From: Klebsiella pneumoniae
Lineage (GTDB): Bacteria; Pseudomonadota; Gammaproteobacteria; Pseudomonadales; UBA5518
DNA length: 64,000 nucleotides
Assembly: GCA_945862145.1 (NCBI GenBank)
Contig: CAMAXE010000001.1
Span: 310,001 to 374,000, forward strand
Reading direction: 5' to 3'
Shown here: piece by piece, positions 17,766-27,224 of the stretch
Numbering within the stretch: position 1 is the first letter of the stretch
How the letters are laid out: each line of letters begins with the position of its first letter
Notes under the pieces: generated by a model
The model's input: only the letters and a program-made list of their open reading frames with translations
The model's database searches: none
What the model was told of the DNA's origin: nothing
Program-made: the position numbers and the translations under genes

Positions 17766-18908
17766 TCAGCCGATTACCCCCTCGGCGCGCAGGGACTGAA
17801 GCTCTGCCGAGGAGAGCCCCAGCCCACCGAGCAGTGTGTCCGTGTCAGCGCCGGCTGCAACGGCGGTCGACGGCGACGCCGGGTGACTGCGGCTGAAACG
17901 CGGCGCGGGCGCAGGCTGCCAGACCGCTGCGTCGTGCAGGAAGGTGCCGCGGGCCTGCAGGTGCGGATGCAGGGGGACCTCGTCCAGCCCGAGCACGGGT
18001 GCGAAGCAGATGTCCGTGCCCTCCATCAGCGCACACCAGGCATCCCGCGTGCGACTGCGGAAAACCGCCGCGAAACGCTCCCGGAGCGCATCCCAGTGGC
18101 GCGGATCCATCTGCTGCGGCAGTTCTGCCGGTGCAATCCCGAGCGTCACTAGAAGCAGCCCGTAGAACTGCGGCTCGATGGAGCCAATGGACACGTACTT
18201 GCCGTCGGCTGTCTCGTAGACGCCGTAAAAATGCGCGCCGCCGTCGAGCATGTTGCGGCCGCGGTCATTCGACCAGAACCGCGACTGGAACGCGGCATAG
18301 GTCATCGCCATCAATGTCGAGGCACCGTCCACCATTGCCGCATCCACGACCTGCCCCGCTCCCGAGCGGCTGGCCTCCAGCAGCGCACAGACCATGCCGA
18401 ACGCGAGAAACATTCCCCCGCCCCCGAAGTCACCGATCAGATTGAGTGGCACCACCGGCTTGCCGTCCGCCTCACCAATCGCATGCAAGGCGCCCGTCAG
18501 CGCGATGTAATTGATGTCATGCCCCGCAGCGCGCGCCAGCGGTCCTTCTTGCCCCCAGCCCGTCATGCGTCCGTAAACCAAACGCGGATTGCGCTCCCGA
18601 CAGACCTCTGGTCCGAGTCCCAGTTTCTCCATCACGCCAGGCCGGTACCCCTCGATCAGGCCATCGGCACCCTCCAGCAGTTGCAACAGCACCGAACAGG
18701 CCCGGGTATCTTTGAGGTTGAGTGCAATACAGCGTTTGCTGCGGTTGAAGAAATCGAGCCGCGGATTGTCCGCCATGGAGAGTCCGCCAGCACCTGGGCG
18801 CACCACACGGATCACTTCCGCGCCCATATCTGCCAGCATCATGGCGGCGAAGGGGCCTGGCCCGATGCCGGCAATTTCGATTACGCGCAGTCCTGCCAAT
18901 GGGCCCAT
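17766..18908 (-). CDS. Alpha-methylacyl-CoA racemase (CoA-transferase family III)
   Basis: Interconverts R and S 2-methylacyl-CoA so that branched-chain or sterol side-chain acids can enter beta-oxidation. Start ATG 18908 ([20 protein letters not shown]) gives 380 residues; a longer frame adds 38 unrelated residues. His130 in [12 protein letters not shown] and Asp160 in [10 protein letters not shown] match the acid/base pair of the mycobacterial racemase Mcr. The transferase Asp of true CaiB-type enzymes is not needed here. The gene lies near the P450 but is not in one operon with it. Good confidence in the racemase subfamily because of the GHDINY motif. Confidence 0.88.
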   Translation of the reverse strand: MGPLAGLRVIEIAGIGPGPFAAMMLADMGAEVIRVVRPGAGGLSMADNPRLDFFNRSKRCIALNLKDTRACSVLLQLLEGADGLIEGYRPGVMEKLGLGPEVCRERNPRLVYGRMTGWGQEGPLARAAGHDINYIALTGALHAIGEADGKPVVPLNLIGDFGGGGMFLAFGMVCALLEASRSGAGQVVDAAMVDGASTLMAMTYAAFQSRFWSNDRGRNMLDGGAHFYGVYETADGKYVSIGSIEPQFYGLLLVTLGIAPAELPQQMDPRHWDALRERFAAVFRSRTRDAWCALMEGTDICFAPVLGLDEVPLHPHLQARGTFLHDAAVWQPAPAPRFSRSHPASPSTAVAAGADTDTLLGGLGLSSAELQSLRAEGVIG

Positions 18909-18972
18909 GCAGCCTCCCGTTCGGTGAAGTGAGTGTGGCGGCTGAAACTGCTCGCCCCTGCCGATGACTTTA

Positions 18973-19635
18973 TCAAGGAAGCGGCTTCCTGGCGCTGCCC
19001 CCCGCCCCCTCGTCCCGGGCAACGCGTGAGCGGGCGCGGGCGAGATCCTCGGGCGTATTCAGGTTGAAGAAGGGGTCCTCCTCTGCCGCACACGGCCAAT
19101 CGGCGAAGGCCACGGGGAACCGTGACTGGAAGCGTCCTGCTCCCAGTTCCGTTGGCGCGGAGAGCGCAGCCCGAATCTCCGGCAGTATCGACATGGGCCA
19201 CAGCGCGAACACCGGATGGCTCCGCGCGCCCGAACGCGCAACAGCAAGTCTCGCGTCGCCTGCTCGTATGGCCGTATCGAGGCGCGCAACCAGATCAAGG
19301 GGAAACCACGGTGTGTCGGCGGCGAAACTGCAGAGCCAGAGCGCCTGTGGCTCATGTTGCTGCAGATGCTCGAGTGCTGCGCAGACACCGGCAAGCGGGC
19401 CCAGATACCCCGGCACCGTGTCGGGCAAAACAGGCTGAGTCGGATTGCCGAGATCGGCGGCCGACAGATTCGAGCTGATCAAGAGGCAGCTGACTTGCGG
19501 GGCTGCGTGCAGCACGGCGCGCTCCAGCAATGTCTGCCCGCCCAAGCGGATGAGCACCTTGGGCTCGGGCCCCATCCGGCTGCCCCGGCCTCCCGCGAGC
19601 ACCACGCCGGCGATGTTGTCGATCAGTTCGTTCAC
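18973..19635 (-). CDS. mobA: Molybdenum cofactor guanylyltransferase
   Basis: A 220-residue nucleotidyltransferase that adds GMP to molybdopterin to give the MGD cofactor. The N-terminal [21 protein letters not shown] is the LxGGxSxRMGxxK GTP-binding loop (with an Arg-Gly variant), and [19 protein letters not shown] and the FAADTPWFP stretch (DxP metal site) are MobA marks. The last 20 residues are low-complexity. No other molybdenum cofactor gene is near. It is divergent from the next small gene with 57 bases between. Confidence 0.88.
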   Translation of the reverse strand: MNELIDNIAGVVLAGGRGSRMGPEPKVLIRLGGQTLLERAVLHAAPQVSCLLISSNLSAADLGNPTQPVLPDTVPGYLGPLAGVCAALEHLQQHEPQALWLCSFAADTPWFPLDLVARLDTAIRAGDARLAVARSGARSHPVFALWPMSILPEIRAALSAPTELGAGRFQSRFPVAFADWPCAAEEDPFFNLNTPEDLARARSRVARDEGAGGSARKPLP

Positions 19636-19692
19636 TTGACGTCGATGCTCGTGAGTCGTTTAACTGTGTCTGCGTCCAAGGAGGGACCTTCC

Positions 19693-19899
19693 ATGAAATC
19701 ACCGATCAATATTCTTCTTGTGTGTCTGCTCGTGTGCAGTACTTCGGGCGCGCGCGCCGCGTCCAGCTGCGCTAGCCTCGAAGCACAACGCGAAAGTGTC
19801 TATCAGCAGCTGCGCCGACCCCATGGCGTGACCGCTGCAAATCGCCTGCATGCCCGCCTTCGCAGCCTTAACGAGCGAATTGCGGCACTCTGCCGCTAG
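19693..19899 (+). CDS. Small secreted Cys-framed helical protein, function unknown
   Basis: A 68-residue product with a strong ribosome site (AAGGAGGG at 19678-19685) eight bases before ATG 19693. Residues 1-22 form a Sec signal peptide (NILLVCLLVCSTSGARAA). The mature part has a Cys near each end (SSCASLE and AALCR) about 39 residues apart, with a charged amphipathic helix between. This layout recalls the small DUF1090-type periplasmic proteins, which have Cys at both ends of a helical hairpin. That likeness is a guess by pattern. The longer frame from 19216 covers mobA on the other strand and is not coding. Confidence 0.65.
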   Translation: MKSPINILLVCLLVCSTSGARAASSCASLEAQRESVYQQLRRPHGVTAANRLHARLRSLNERIAALCR

Positions 19900-19992
19900 G
19901 GCGCCGGTATCCGCCGCCTTGGCAAGCGGCCAGCAACGACTATGCTTCGTCGTGGCCTTCTCTGCCACATGGTATCGAAATTGCCTTGATCC

Positions 19993-21903
19993 ATGGTCAG
20001 TGACAAGGAATTGCCAGAACCGGTGCAGCCGACAATTGCCGCGAATCATCCCCGATCACGCCGTCGCCCGCTCGTGGCGGCGCTTCTGTGTTTTACGCTG
20101 GCATCCCCAAGCGTGGCCGCCGAGACGCCGCGCATCACCCTGAACATGCGCAATGCCGACATCGGCTCGGTGCTCGAGTGGCTGGCCGAGACCAGCGGAA
20201 AACGGGTGGTGGTCGATCCCCGTGTGCGTGGCACCGTGACCATTCTCGCGCGCGACCCGATGACGCCGGATGAGGCGTTCCGGGTGGTGATTGCTTCACT
20301 CGGGGTCTACGGCTATGCCGCGATTGACCAAGGCGATGTCCTTGAGGTCGTTCCGTCGGCCAATGTGCGCACCGGCGCCACGCGTTTTCTCGAATCTCTC
20401 GACGAAAATGCCGCAGACCTCCCCGTCAACGAAGTGATCCGCCTCGGCTTTCTGTCCGCAGAGCAAATGGCGAGCACGCTGAAACCCATGATGCCGCCGC
20501 AGGCGGGCATCGTCGCCCTCCCCGGTCAGAACGCCCTGCTGATCACCGATGTCGCGAGCGGCGTGAAACGTATTTCCCGTATCGCCCGTGAGCTCGACAA
20601 CAGTGGAGCGATGGAATTTGACGCGGTGGCGCTGCAGCATGCTGCCGCACCCGAGATGCTCAAAGTTCTGGAGGGCATGCTTGGCAAGCATGCAGGTGCT
20701 GGCCTGCAGCTCGTGGCCGACGAGCGCTCGAATTCGATTCTCCTGGCGGGCCCTCCGGAGATGCGTGCCAAGGTTCGCGAGTTGGTGTCGCGCCTGGATC
20801 AGCCGCAGATCAGCGAGGGGAGCATCCAGGTGGTGTATCTGCACTACCTCAAAGCCTCCGAGATGGTCCCTCTCCTCAAGGGCATCCTCGAGCAAAAGGA
20901 TGCCAAGGGGGCGCCCACCAAGACCGCTGCCGTTTCCATCGAGTCCAGCGACTCCACCAATGCGCTCGTGATCAATGCGCCTCCGGACCGCTTGCAGGAC
21001 GTGATGGAGGTCATCCGCAAGCTCGATATCCGCCGCGCCCAGGTGTTGGTCGAGGCGATCATCGCCGAGGTTGACGAGAATGTTGCCCGTGACCTCAGCG
21101 TGGAATGGAAGACAGCCTTCAATGGCGATGGCACCGAGGCCATCAGCCGGTTTCCCGGCGGTCAGATCCAAGGGGGGGCATCAGCGCTCGACAATGTCGG
21201 ATCGGGGCTGACGCTAGGCTACTTCCGCAACGGCTCACTGCGCGCCGTCGTGAAGGCTCTCGAGAAAACGGGGGACTCCAATATCCTGTCTACTCCCTCG
21301 ATCGTCACCCTGGACAACCAGGAAGCGGAAATTCTTGTGGGTTCGAACGTGCCCTTCAAGACCGGAGAGGCAACCAGCGCGGGTGCGCCGGTGACCAATC
21401 CATTCACCACCATCGCGCGCCAGGATATTGGCGTCACGCTGAAGGTGAAGCCCCAGATCAATCAGGGCGACGCCATCACGTTGGACATCCTGCAGATCGT
21501 CGAGACGCTCACCGACTCCACCGCGGCAGAGGATGTGGTGACTGACAAGCGCAGTGTCCGCACCTCCGTGATGTTGGGTGATCAGGATATCCTCGTGCTG
21601 GGCGGGCTGACCGAAAACAAGCGAGTGAAGTCGGTAAGCAAGATACCCTTCCTTGGCGATCTCCCGCTGCTCGGAGCCCTGTTTCGCAGCACGACTGACA
21701 AGGTAGACCGCAGGAACCTGATGGTGTTCGTGCGCACACGGATATTGACGGACATGAACACGGCCGAGCAGGAAACCCGCGACCGTTACAACGCGATCCG
21801 GGAGATGCAGCAGGCGCCTGAGGCCCGATTGGGTGGTGCTTTGGCTCCTGCATCAGCGCCGCTGTTGCCGGAACTCCCCGCTGTAGCAGAGCCCGCTCAG
21901 TAG
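19993..21903 (+). CDS. Type II secretion secretin, GspD paralogue 1
   Basis: Outer-membrane secretin of 636 residues. A signal sequence (LVAALLCFTLASPSVAA, about residues 27-43) is preceded by an unusual 26-residue polar stretch, so the true start could be the GTG at 20074. The N0 domain begins at ITLNMRNADIGSVLEWLAE (TonB-box-like plug). N1-N3 repeats follow (LDNSGAMEFDAVAL, LKGILEQKDA), then the secretin core with NVPFKTGE, NPFTTIARQDIGV, KPQINQGD and IPFLGDLPLLGALFRS. It closely mirrors the second GspD at 31.7 kb. It converges with gspB and their stop codons nearly touch (TAG 21901-21903 against TGA at 21899-21897). Whether it works with the same machine is not known. Confidence 0.9.
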   Translation: MVSDKELPEPVQPTIAANHPRSRRRPLVAALLCFTLASPSVAAETPRITLNMRNADIGSVLEWLAETSGKRVVVDPRVRGTVTILARDPMTPDEAFRVVIASLGVYGYAAIDQGDVLEVVPSANVRTGATRFLESLDENAADLPVNEVIRLGFLSAEQMASTLKPMMPPQAGIVALPGQNALLITDVASGVKRISRIARELDNSGAMEFDAVALQHAAAPEMLKVLEGMLGKHAGAGLQLVADERSNSILLAGPPEMRAKVRELVSRLDQPQISEGSIQVVYLHYLKASEMVPLLKGILEQKDAKGAPTKTAAVSIESSDSTNALVINAPPDRLQDVMEVIRKLDIRRAQVLVEAIIAEVDENVARDLSVEWKTAFNGDGTEAISRFPGGQIQGGASALDNVGSGLTLGYFRNGSLRAVVKALEKTGDSNILSTPSIVTLDNQEAEILVGSNVPFKTGEATSAGAPVTNPFTTIARQDIGVTLKVKPQINQGDAITLDILQIVETLTDSTAAEDVVTDKRSVRTSVMLGDQDILVLGGLTENKRVKSVSKIPFLGDLPLLGALFRSTTDKVDRRNLMVFVRTRILTDMNTAEQETRDRYNAIREMQQAPEARLGGALAPASAPLLPELPAVAEPAQ

Positions 21904-22544
21904 GGCTGCGGATTCCCGAGGTGAACGCGCTGGCCCTGGAATTCCAGGATGATTCCATCGGGCACGATTTCGGCTAGACGCAGGTCTTCGCCAAGCTCTT
22001 GTCCTTCCTTCGCCCGTAAGCCGTTGATGATCACAGCCCGTTGCGCCGGATCGTTCGAATGCACGTGAAAACTGACCTCCAGCCCCTGCAGGTATTTCTG
22101 TTCCGCATCGGTGAGTTGCCAAAGCTCCAGCAGTCCTTCTCGCGTATCTGCCTCAGCGCTTGCCGTAGTTGATGATTCGTCCAACACGAAAGCGGAACCG
22201 GCGCTCGCGGGTGACGCATCGGTGGTTGGTGCCGCGATCAAGGGTCGCGCGTTGCTGGCTGCAGGCGCTGCGGGTGTCGGCACCGATGCCGGCGGCACAA
22301 CCTGCAACGGCAGCGTCTGGACCGTGCTGCGGGAATCGAGGCGGGGCTCCAGCCTTGCGAGCCCGAAACCTCCCCACGCTGCGCCAAGCACAAGTGCGAT
22401 GACGCCTAAGGCCCGGAACCTGCTGGCGCCCCCGCGGCGACCAGCGCGGAATTCCGGCGTACCGGTGATCGCTGCGAGGGGAGCCTGGCGGTGACGATCG
22501 CGGTCGCGGTCGGATTTTTTCAGCGCGTCAAGGATGTAGGACAT
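21897..22544 (-). CDS. gspB: General secretion pathway protein B (GspB/ExeB-like)
   Basis: A 215-residue inner-membrane protein. ATG 22544 starts MSYILDALKKSDRDR, the standard N-terminus of GspB/PulB; upstream frame is unrelated. A membrane span lies at about residues 40-57 (FRALGVIALVLGAAWGGFGL), then a Pro/Ala-rich linker in the periplasm and a C-terminal folded domain (QKYLQGLEVSFHVHSND ... VHLGNPQPY). With GspA it helps assemble the secretin through the peptidoglycan. It starts one base after the gspA stop. Confidence 0.85.
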   Translation of the reverse strand: MSYILDALKKSDRDRDRHRQAPLAAITGTPEFRAGRRGGASRFRALGVIALVLGAAWGGFGLARLEPRLDSRSTVQTLPLQVVPPASVPTPAAPAASNARPLIAAPTTDASPASAGSAFVLDESSTTASAEADTREGLLELWQLTDAEQKYLQGLEVSFHVHSNDPAQRAVIINGLRAKEGQELGEDLRLAEIVPDGIILEFQGQRVHLGNPQPY

Positions 22545-22545
22545 C

Positions 22546-23406
22546 TCAACCTCGCAACAAGGCAGGCAGCCATCGCCAGAAGCCACGCGCACGTGCGCGT
22601 GGCGGCAGGACTTCGCGGATCGCGCTCCGTACATGGCGGCGCGCGAGTGACTTTGCACTCGCCGCATAAACGCCGAGCAACACACGGTCGCAGAGCACGT
22701 TGATCAGACGCGGAACGCCGCCGCTCGCGGCATGGATTTTCCGCAACGACCAGTCAGGAAAGATTTCGTCATAGACGCCCGCAACCGCAAGCCGGTGCTG
22801 GATGTAGGCGCACGTCTCGCGACGTGTCAGCGGCCCCAAGTGATAGCGCGCAGTGATGCGCTGGCCAAATTGCCGCAACTCGGGCAACGCCAGCTTATCG
22901 TTCAGTTCGGGCTGGCCGATCAGTACGAGCTGGAGCAGTTTGGTGTCATCCGTCTCGAGGTTGGTGAGCAGACGGATTTGCTCCATGGTCTCTACGGGAA
23001 GATTTTGCGCCTCGTCGATCAGCACGACCGTGCGGTAACCGCGCGCGTGGGTATCGATAAGGTGCGCCAGCAGCCGGTCGGTCTGGCGCTTGATGCTGCC
23101 GCCATCCTCCGCCGCTGGCAGTCGCAGTTCGTCACAGATCGAGGCGACAAGATCGGTGGGCGACTGCATCGGGTTGATGATGAAGGCCACTTCGGTGCCT
23201 TCCGGGAGCTGTTGCAGCAGGCAACGACAGACTGTGGTCTTGCCGGTTCCGACCTCGCCGGTCAGCAGAACAAAGCCCCCGCTGGCCCCTACGCCGTAGA
23301 GCAAGTGCGCGAGCGCTTCGCGATGCTGGTTGCTGAGATACAGGTAATGCGGATCGGGCGCGATGGAAAAAGGCAGCGCCCGTAGACCGAAATACTGGTG
23401 GTACAC
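22546..23406 (-). CDS. gspA: Secretion AAA ATPase GspA (ExeA-like)
   Basis: A 286-residue ATPase opening MYHQYFGLRALPFSIAPDP, the usual GspA start. Walker A is GEVGTGKTTVC (about residues 50-60), Walker B is VVLIDEAQNLP, and a sensor/arginine region follows at RRETCAYIQHRL. The peptidoglycan-binding domain and membrane anchor of full-length ExeA (about 550 residues) are absent, so this is the short cytoplasmic form. It lies between gspM (6-base gap) and gspB (1-base gap), and works with GspB in secretin assembly. Confidence 0.88.
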   Translation of the reverse strand: MYHQYFGLRALPFSIAPDPHYLYLSNQHREALAHLLYGVGASGGFVLLTGEVGTGKTTVCRCLLQQLPEGTEVAFIINPMQSPTDLVASICDELRLPAAEDGGSIKRQTDRLLAHLIDTHARGYRTVVLIDEAQNLPVETMEQIRLLTNLETDDTKLLQLVLIGQPELNDKLALPELRQFGQRITARYHLGPLTRRETCAYIQHRLAVAGVYDEIFPDWSLRKIHAASGGVPRLINVLCDRVLLGVYAASAKSLARRHVRSAIREVLPPRARARGFWRWLPALLRG

Positions 23407-23412
23407 GTCGAT

Positions 23413-23967
23413 TCAGCCGCGCAGGGTGAGCCGCGCGCTCACCAATCCGGGGGTGGACTCGCGCTCGATACTGAACTCCTCGGCGCGGATACCGTGACTG
23501 CCCTCAAGGAGGAAAAGCCATTTGACCAGCGCGTTGAACGAGACCCCCTCAAGCCACAGCCTCACTCCGTCCTCTCCTGCGGGCTCGTAGCGACGGATCG
23601 AGACCCCGTTTTCATCGGCGGTCTTGTTGACAAGGGTTGCGAGAGGCTCAGTGCGCGCGGCAGCTGCGCCGCCTGCTGCATTCCCCGCTTCGGCCTCGTG
23701 CGATCGCAGCCATGCGAGCAACGCTCGCTCGTCATCGAGGCGACGCGCTGCCCTGTTGCCGTGTTCGGTGAGCGGCGCGATGAGCATCAGGTATATGCAG
23801 AGCGCCCCGGCAAACAAGCCGAGCAGCCTGAGCGCCAGACGATCGCGCTCACCGAGTTGGTCGTAGAAGGCCAGCAGGCGCTGCCCGGCGTCCGAGGCCA
23901 TCATCCGACTCACGAGATCCTCGGCCTGACGCCGCATCTCCACGCGGAATGTCGCAAGATCTGCCAT
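23413..23967 (-). CDS. gspM: Type II secretion protein GspM
   Basis: A 184-residue inner-membrane protein with one span near residues 65-84 (LRLLGLFAGALCIYLMLIAPL) preceded by a short cytoplasmic helix and followed by a periplasmic coiled coil and ferredoxin-like domain. The span is followed by the usual GspM pattern of basic and acidic heptads with a W (LLAWLRSHEAE). It starts directly at the end of gspL with no spacer. It partners GspL to hold GspE at the membrane. Confidence 0.82.
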   Translation of the reverse strand: MADLATFRVEMRRQAEDLVSRMMASDAGQRLLAFYDQLGERDRLALRLLGLFAGALCIYLMLIAPLTEHGNRAARRLDDERALLAWLRSHEAEAGNAAGGAAAARTEPLATLVNKTADENGVSIRRYEPAGEDGVRLWLEGVSFNALVKWLFLLEGSHGIRAEEFSIERESTPGLVSARLTLRG

Positions 23968-25242
23968 CTATTGGGTCCTCAACTCAAGCTTCGCGATCGC
24001 CACGCCACCTTCCTCGCTGGCGGAGAGCACCCGCGATGACACCCCCGCATCCGTCAGCACCTTACCTAGACGATCGATCTGGGCAATGGAGGGCGCGCTG
24101 AGTTCGGCACCAAGCCCACCGCTGCTGCGTTCGAAGCGAAGGCTGTTCAGGTCTACCCCGGCGGTCTCCTCAGAACTCAGCGCCTTGGCAAGTGCTGCAA
24201 GTCCGCTCACACCACTGCCGCCGCCTGAGGTGCCGCTGACGAGCCGTGCCTCAGCCTGACGACGCAGGTTGATGACCCGGCGCTCGTCGGGGAACATCCG
24301 CCGGAACTGCGCAACGGCCTCGTCATGCGCCTCGCGCGCTCGCCGATCGAGGCTCCAGCCAGAAAACAGACAAGCCACCGCAAAAAGCGCGAGGCCTGCC
24401 GCTGCCGCTAGCCAGGCCGCGCGCCAGTTCTGTTCGCTGTCGCCTCTCCCCGAGGTACTGCGATACCCGCCCTGGCAGAGGTTGAGAACCGGATCGCCGG
24501 ACCGTGCCTGCCTCGCAAGCAATTCGACCAGTGTCTCGCTGTAGTTGGTACGTCGAACCGGTAGTTGCAGTCTCTGCTCGACCTCGATGGCGAGCAGATC
24601 AGCGCGCGCAATGTCATCGGGGCTGGTGGCGCAGGCACTGATCTCGATCCGCGAGCAAGGCATTGCCCGTTGGCCGAGGGCGAGTCCAAGTATCAATGCG
24701 ACATTCTCGTTTTCGACGACGATCCCACGGCACTCGCCGAGTTTGATGTGCGAGCGCGACCAATGCACATGAACGAAAATCGACCCCGGCTCGCGCGGCA
24801 ACAGCAGGTGCTCGGGAATCATGGCAACCGGTGACAAGCCTGCGGAATGAAGTACTTCGAGCCACGCGATCATCTGGGAGTGGGACACTATCCCCACCGG
24901 GACACTGTCACCGAAACGTTGTGGGGCCATCGCGAGGTGTGTCTGGCGCAGGTCTCCGGCGATCTGGTCTTCGATCATGAACGGCAGCGCCTTGCGCAAG
25001 TGCGCGCTCTGACGCGAAGGGATGCCGACTTCGGCCAGATTTACCGCACTGCCAGGCACGAAGACGAGGACGTCGGCGCGCTCGGCCGCGTGGCCCGCCT
25101 GCACCCGCACGCGCCCGAGTGGCCCCTGACCCTGTGTCAACAGCGTGTTGCCGGCATCCAGCAATGCCCACGCCACGACCGTATTCTCGTCAGGCAACTT
25201 GTGCTCGAGATGCACCGCAAGCCAGTTCTTCCCGGCCATCAT
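23968..25242 (-). CDS. gspL: Type II secretion protein GspL
   Basis: A 424-residue protein: an N-terminal cytoplasmic actin-like domain (about residues 1-250, with LRKALPFMIEDQIAGD near 80, a typical GspL stretch), a membrane span near 275-295 (AAWLAAAAGLALFAVACLFSGW) and a periplasmic C-terminal domain. It binds GspE on the inside and GspM outside. The second Met at 25239 is an equally possible start. It follows gspK after 14 bases. Confidence 0.87.
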   Translation of the reverse strand: MMAGKNWLAVHLEHKLPDENTVVAWALLDAGNTLLTQGQGPLGRVRVQAGHAAERADVLVFVPGSAVNLAEVGIPSRQSAHLRKALPFMIEDQIAGDLRQTHLAMAPQRFGDSVPVGIVSHSQMIAWLEVLHSAGLSPVAMIPEHLLLPREPGSIFVHVHWSRSHIKLGECRGIVVENENVALILGLALGQRAMPCSRIEISACATSPDDIARADLLAIEVEQRLQLPVRRTNYSETLVELLARQARSGDPVLNLCQGGYRSTSGRGDSEQNWRAAWLAAAAGLALFAVACLFSGWSLDRRAREAHDEAVAQFRRMFPDERRVINLRRQAEARLVSGTSGGGSGVSGLAALAKALSSEETAGVDLNSLRFERSSGGLGAELSAPSIAQIDRLGKVLTDAGVSSRVLSASEEGGVAIAKLELRTQ

Positions 25243-25256
25243 TTTTCCCTGTCTGC

Positions 25257-26198
25257 CTAGATGCGCGAGGCGTCGCTGCGCCCCAGGATTGTCGTATTGC
25301 CCTTGCGCGGATCACGTCTCACACGGGTCTCGAATCGCGCGTTCCTGCCCCGGTATTGCGCGTGTACCTGCAGCATAAAAAAATCGCTCCTAACCTCGAG
25401 TGCGGTAGCGGTGCCACCGAACACAGCGGCCAACCGCGGATCAGTGGCGTCACGGATCGGTTGTTGATCTCTGGAAAGCACGAATCGTTCCATATCGGCT
25501 GGTCTGGCGGTCTCGGCGTAGACGAGCAGCACTTCGGATGCGGCGGTGTTGACGTTCAGGCGCGTACCGGTGGGTATTGCAGCCAGAAATGGCCCCAAGC
25601 GGCGCCAGGCTGCCGCGTCCAGCCCAGGCAGGCTCCTCATCTCCGAAGGGTCGACCATCGGCGCATTGGGAAACACGATCTGCCCATAGGCTGATGTCTC
25701 CCCTCCCCCTCGGGTGGTGGATCTGTCGGCATCGATCCAGTCCGCAGCGGCCTCAGCAAATGCAGGGTCCATATCCAGCTCCCGCAGCAGACGAGCGAAC
25801 CGGGCGACTTCATGCGGGATTGCCTTGCCGGTGCGATCGACCAATCCGTTGACATTGAACCGGCCCGCGAGATCCTCGATGTGCAGTTCGAGTTGCCCGT
25901 CCTCGAATTCGAACTGGAGCGTGGGAGAGGCCCAACGCTCCTTCAGATTATCAGTGTTCTGGCCGCCGGGAGCTGACTTAGCGTCTTCCGCTAGCAGTTG
26001 GCGCCCGAGTTCCTCGGCGCCGAGCGCGTAATAGCGTGCCTGGGTCGAATCGATGAGGTTGCCGGTGCGCCGCAGCGCCAGATAACCCGTACGCAGCATC
26101 TGTGTGGCCATCAACGTTGCCAGTACGAAGACGAGCATGACCGTGATCAGCGCGACCCCGCGCTGGCGCGGAGCCCCTTCAGCGCAGCGGTATGACAC
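25257..26198 (-). CDS. gspK: Minor pseudopilin GspK
   Basis: A 313-residue minor pseudopilin, the large tip subunit. The start is GTG 26198; the leader is short and is followed by RGVALITVMLVFVLATLMATQ, a prepilin-type helix with G at the cleavage site. As in other GspK proteins there is no Glu at mature position 5. The long alpha domain holds DLAGRFNVNGLVD, DPAFAEAAADWIDAD and LPGLDAAAWRRLGPFL, all characteristic. It overlaps the end of gspJ by 20 bases. With GspI and GspJ it caps the pseudopilus. Confidence 0.92.
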   Translation of the reverse strand: MSYRCAEGAPRQRGVALITVMLVFVLATLMATQMLRTGYLALRRTGNLIDSTQARYYALGAEELGRQLLAEDAKSAPGGQNTDNLKERWASPTLQFEFEDGQLELHIEDLAGRFNVNGLVDRTGKAIPHEVARFARLLRELDMDPAFAEAAADWIDADRSTTRGGGETSAYGQIVFPNAPMVDPSEMRSLPGLDAAAWRRLGPFLAAIPTGTRLNVNTAASEVLLVYAETARPADMERFVLSRDQQPIRDATDPRLAAVFGGTATALEVRSDFFMLQVHAQYRGRNARFETRVRRDPRKGNTTILGRSDASRI

Positions 26199-26841
26199 GG
26201 AACACCTCGCCGATCTGCGACTGCTTCATGCGGACCTCCACGGCAGCGGGCACCGGCTGCTCCTTGCCGAGGTCAGTACCGGCGGGAGATGCGGGAGATG
26301 CACTTGCGGCAGTTCCGGGGCTCGACTCGGGAGGCCACTCTTCGAGCCACCGTCCCTTTTCATCCATATAGCGCAATTCGAAGGACTCCACAGCCTCGGC
26401 GAAGACGCGCTCCACGGTTTCGTCGGGATCGAGATCGTCGAGATCCTTGCGGTAACGCCGCAGCAATCGGCCGTCCTCGTCCAGCGCCCACCAGACACGC
26501 TGCAGGCCCGAACGCTGTGCGCCGAGGGGATTACGCCAACCGGCACGCGTGAGAGCAACCACGGCATCCTCTGGCGAGGCGTCGAGCGCAGGTGCTGGTT
26601 TGGCGCCCGGCCCGGCAACCGGCCGTGGGACGAATTGGCTGAAATCTTCCTCGAGCTGTCGCATGGCGAGTTGAAGGCCAGAGAGCGCGCGGAAGCGGAC
26701 CTCGCCGCTTTCCTTCAGCCGGCCCGTCGAGGACAGCAGCGAATAGGCGGCGACTCCGATAAAGGCAAAGATCGCCATGGCAACCATCGCCTCGATCAAG
26801 GTGAAGCCACGTCCGCGTTCAGCGTAAGTGCAGGCCCTCAT
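26179..26841 (-). CDS. gspJ: Minor pseudopilin GspJ
   Basis: A 220-residue pseudopilin. The leader MRACTYAERGRG is cut before FTLIEAMVAMAIFAFIGVAA, with Glu at position 5. The stretch QLAMRQLEEDFSQFVPRPV is a GspJ mark, as is RVWWALDEDGRLLRRY. A low-complexity Ala/Ser/Pro insert (about residues 180-200) lies near the C-terminus and is unusual. ATG 26841 overlaps the gspI stop (ATGA). Confidence 0.92.
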   Translation of the reverse strand: MRACTYAERGRGFTLIEAMVAMAIFAFIGVAAYSLLSSTGRLKESGEVRFRALSGLQLAMRQLEEDFSQFVPRPVAGPGAKPAPALDASPEDAVVALTRAGWRNPLGAQRSGLQRVWWALDEDGRLLRRYRKDLDDLDPDETVERVFAEAVESFELRYMDEKGRWLEEWPPESSPGTAASASPASPAGTDLGKEQPVPAAVEVRMKQSQIGEVFRVIPLR

Positions 26842-27224
26842 CGTGTCTCAGCCCGGAAGCCGCTCAACGACAGCAACTGCTCCTCATCACCATCTCGTGT
26901 GACACCAACCTCGATGCGGCTGAAACCGGGGCGCTCGGTCGGCGTGATACTGCGCGATACCCGCCATGTACGCCCCGCCATCTCGACCTCGACCGGCTTG
27001 TCAGCCTCGGCGGGATGCTCCTCGAGGCGCGCTTCATCAAGCGCGTTCTGGGCCACCCACAGCGCCACGGTCTTGTCTTCGAGGCGAAAGAGCTGTGAGG
27101 AGAAGTTCCCGCTTTGTGTCACCAGTGTCGTGGCGAGGACGGCGAGTATCGCCAGCGCCACAAGCACTTCCATGAGCGTGAATCCGCGCGCGGGCTCACA
27201 GATCGCGTAGCGTGCCACTGCCAT
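26838..27224 (-). CDS. gspI: Minor pseudopilin GspI
   Basis: A 128-residue pseudopilin with leader MAVARYAICEPARG cut before FTLMEVLVALAILAVLATTL (Glu5 present). RTWRVSRSITPTERPGFSRIEV is typical of the GspI beta region. It overlaps gspH by 29 bases and gspJ by 4. It initiates pseudopilus assembly with GspJ and GspK. Confidence 0.92.
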   Translation of the reverse strand: MAVARYAICEPARGFTLMEVLVALAILAVLATTLVTQSGNFSSQLFRLEDKTVALWVAQNALDEARLEEHPAEADKPVEVEMAGRTWRVSRSITPTERPGFSRIEVGVTRDGDEEQLLSLSGFRAETR

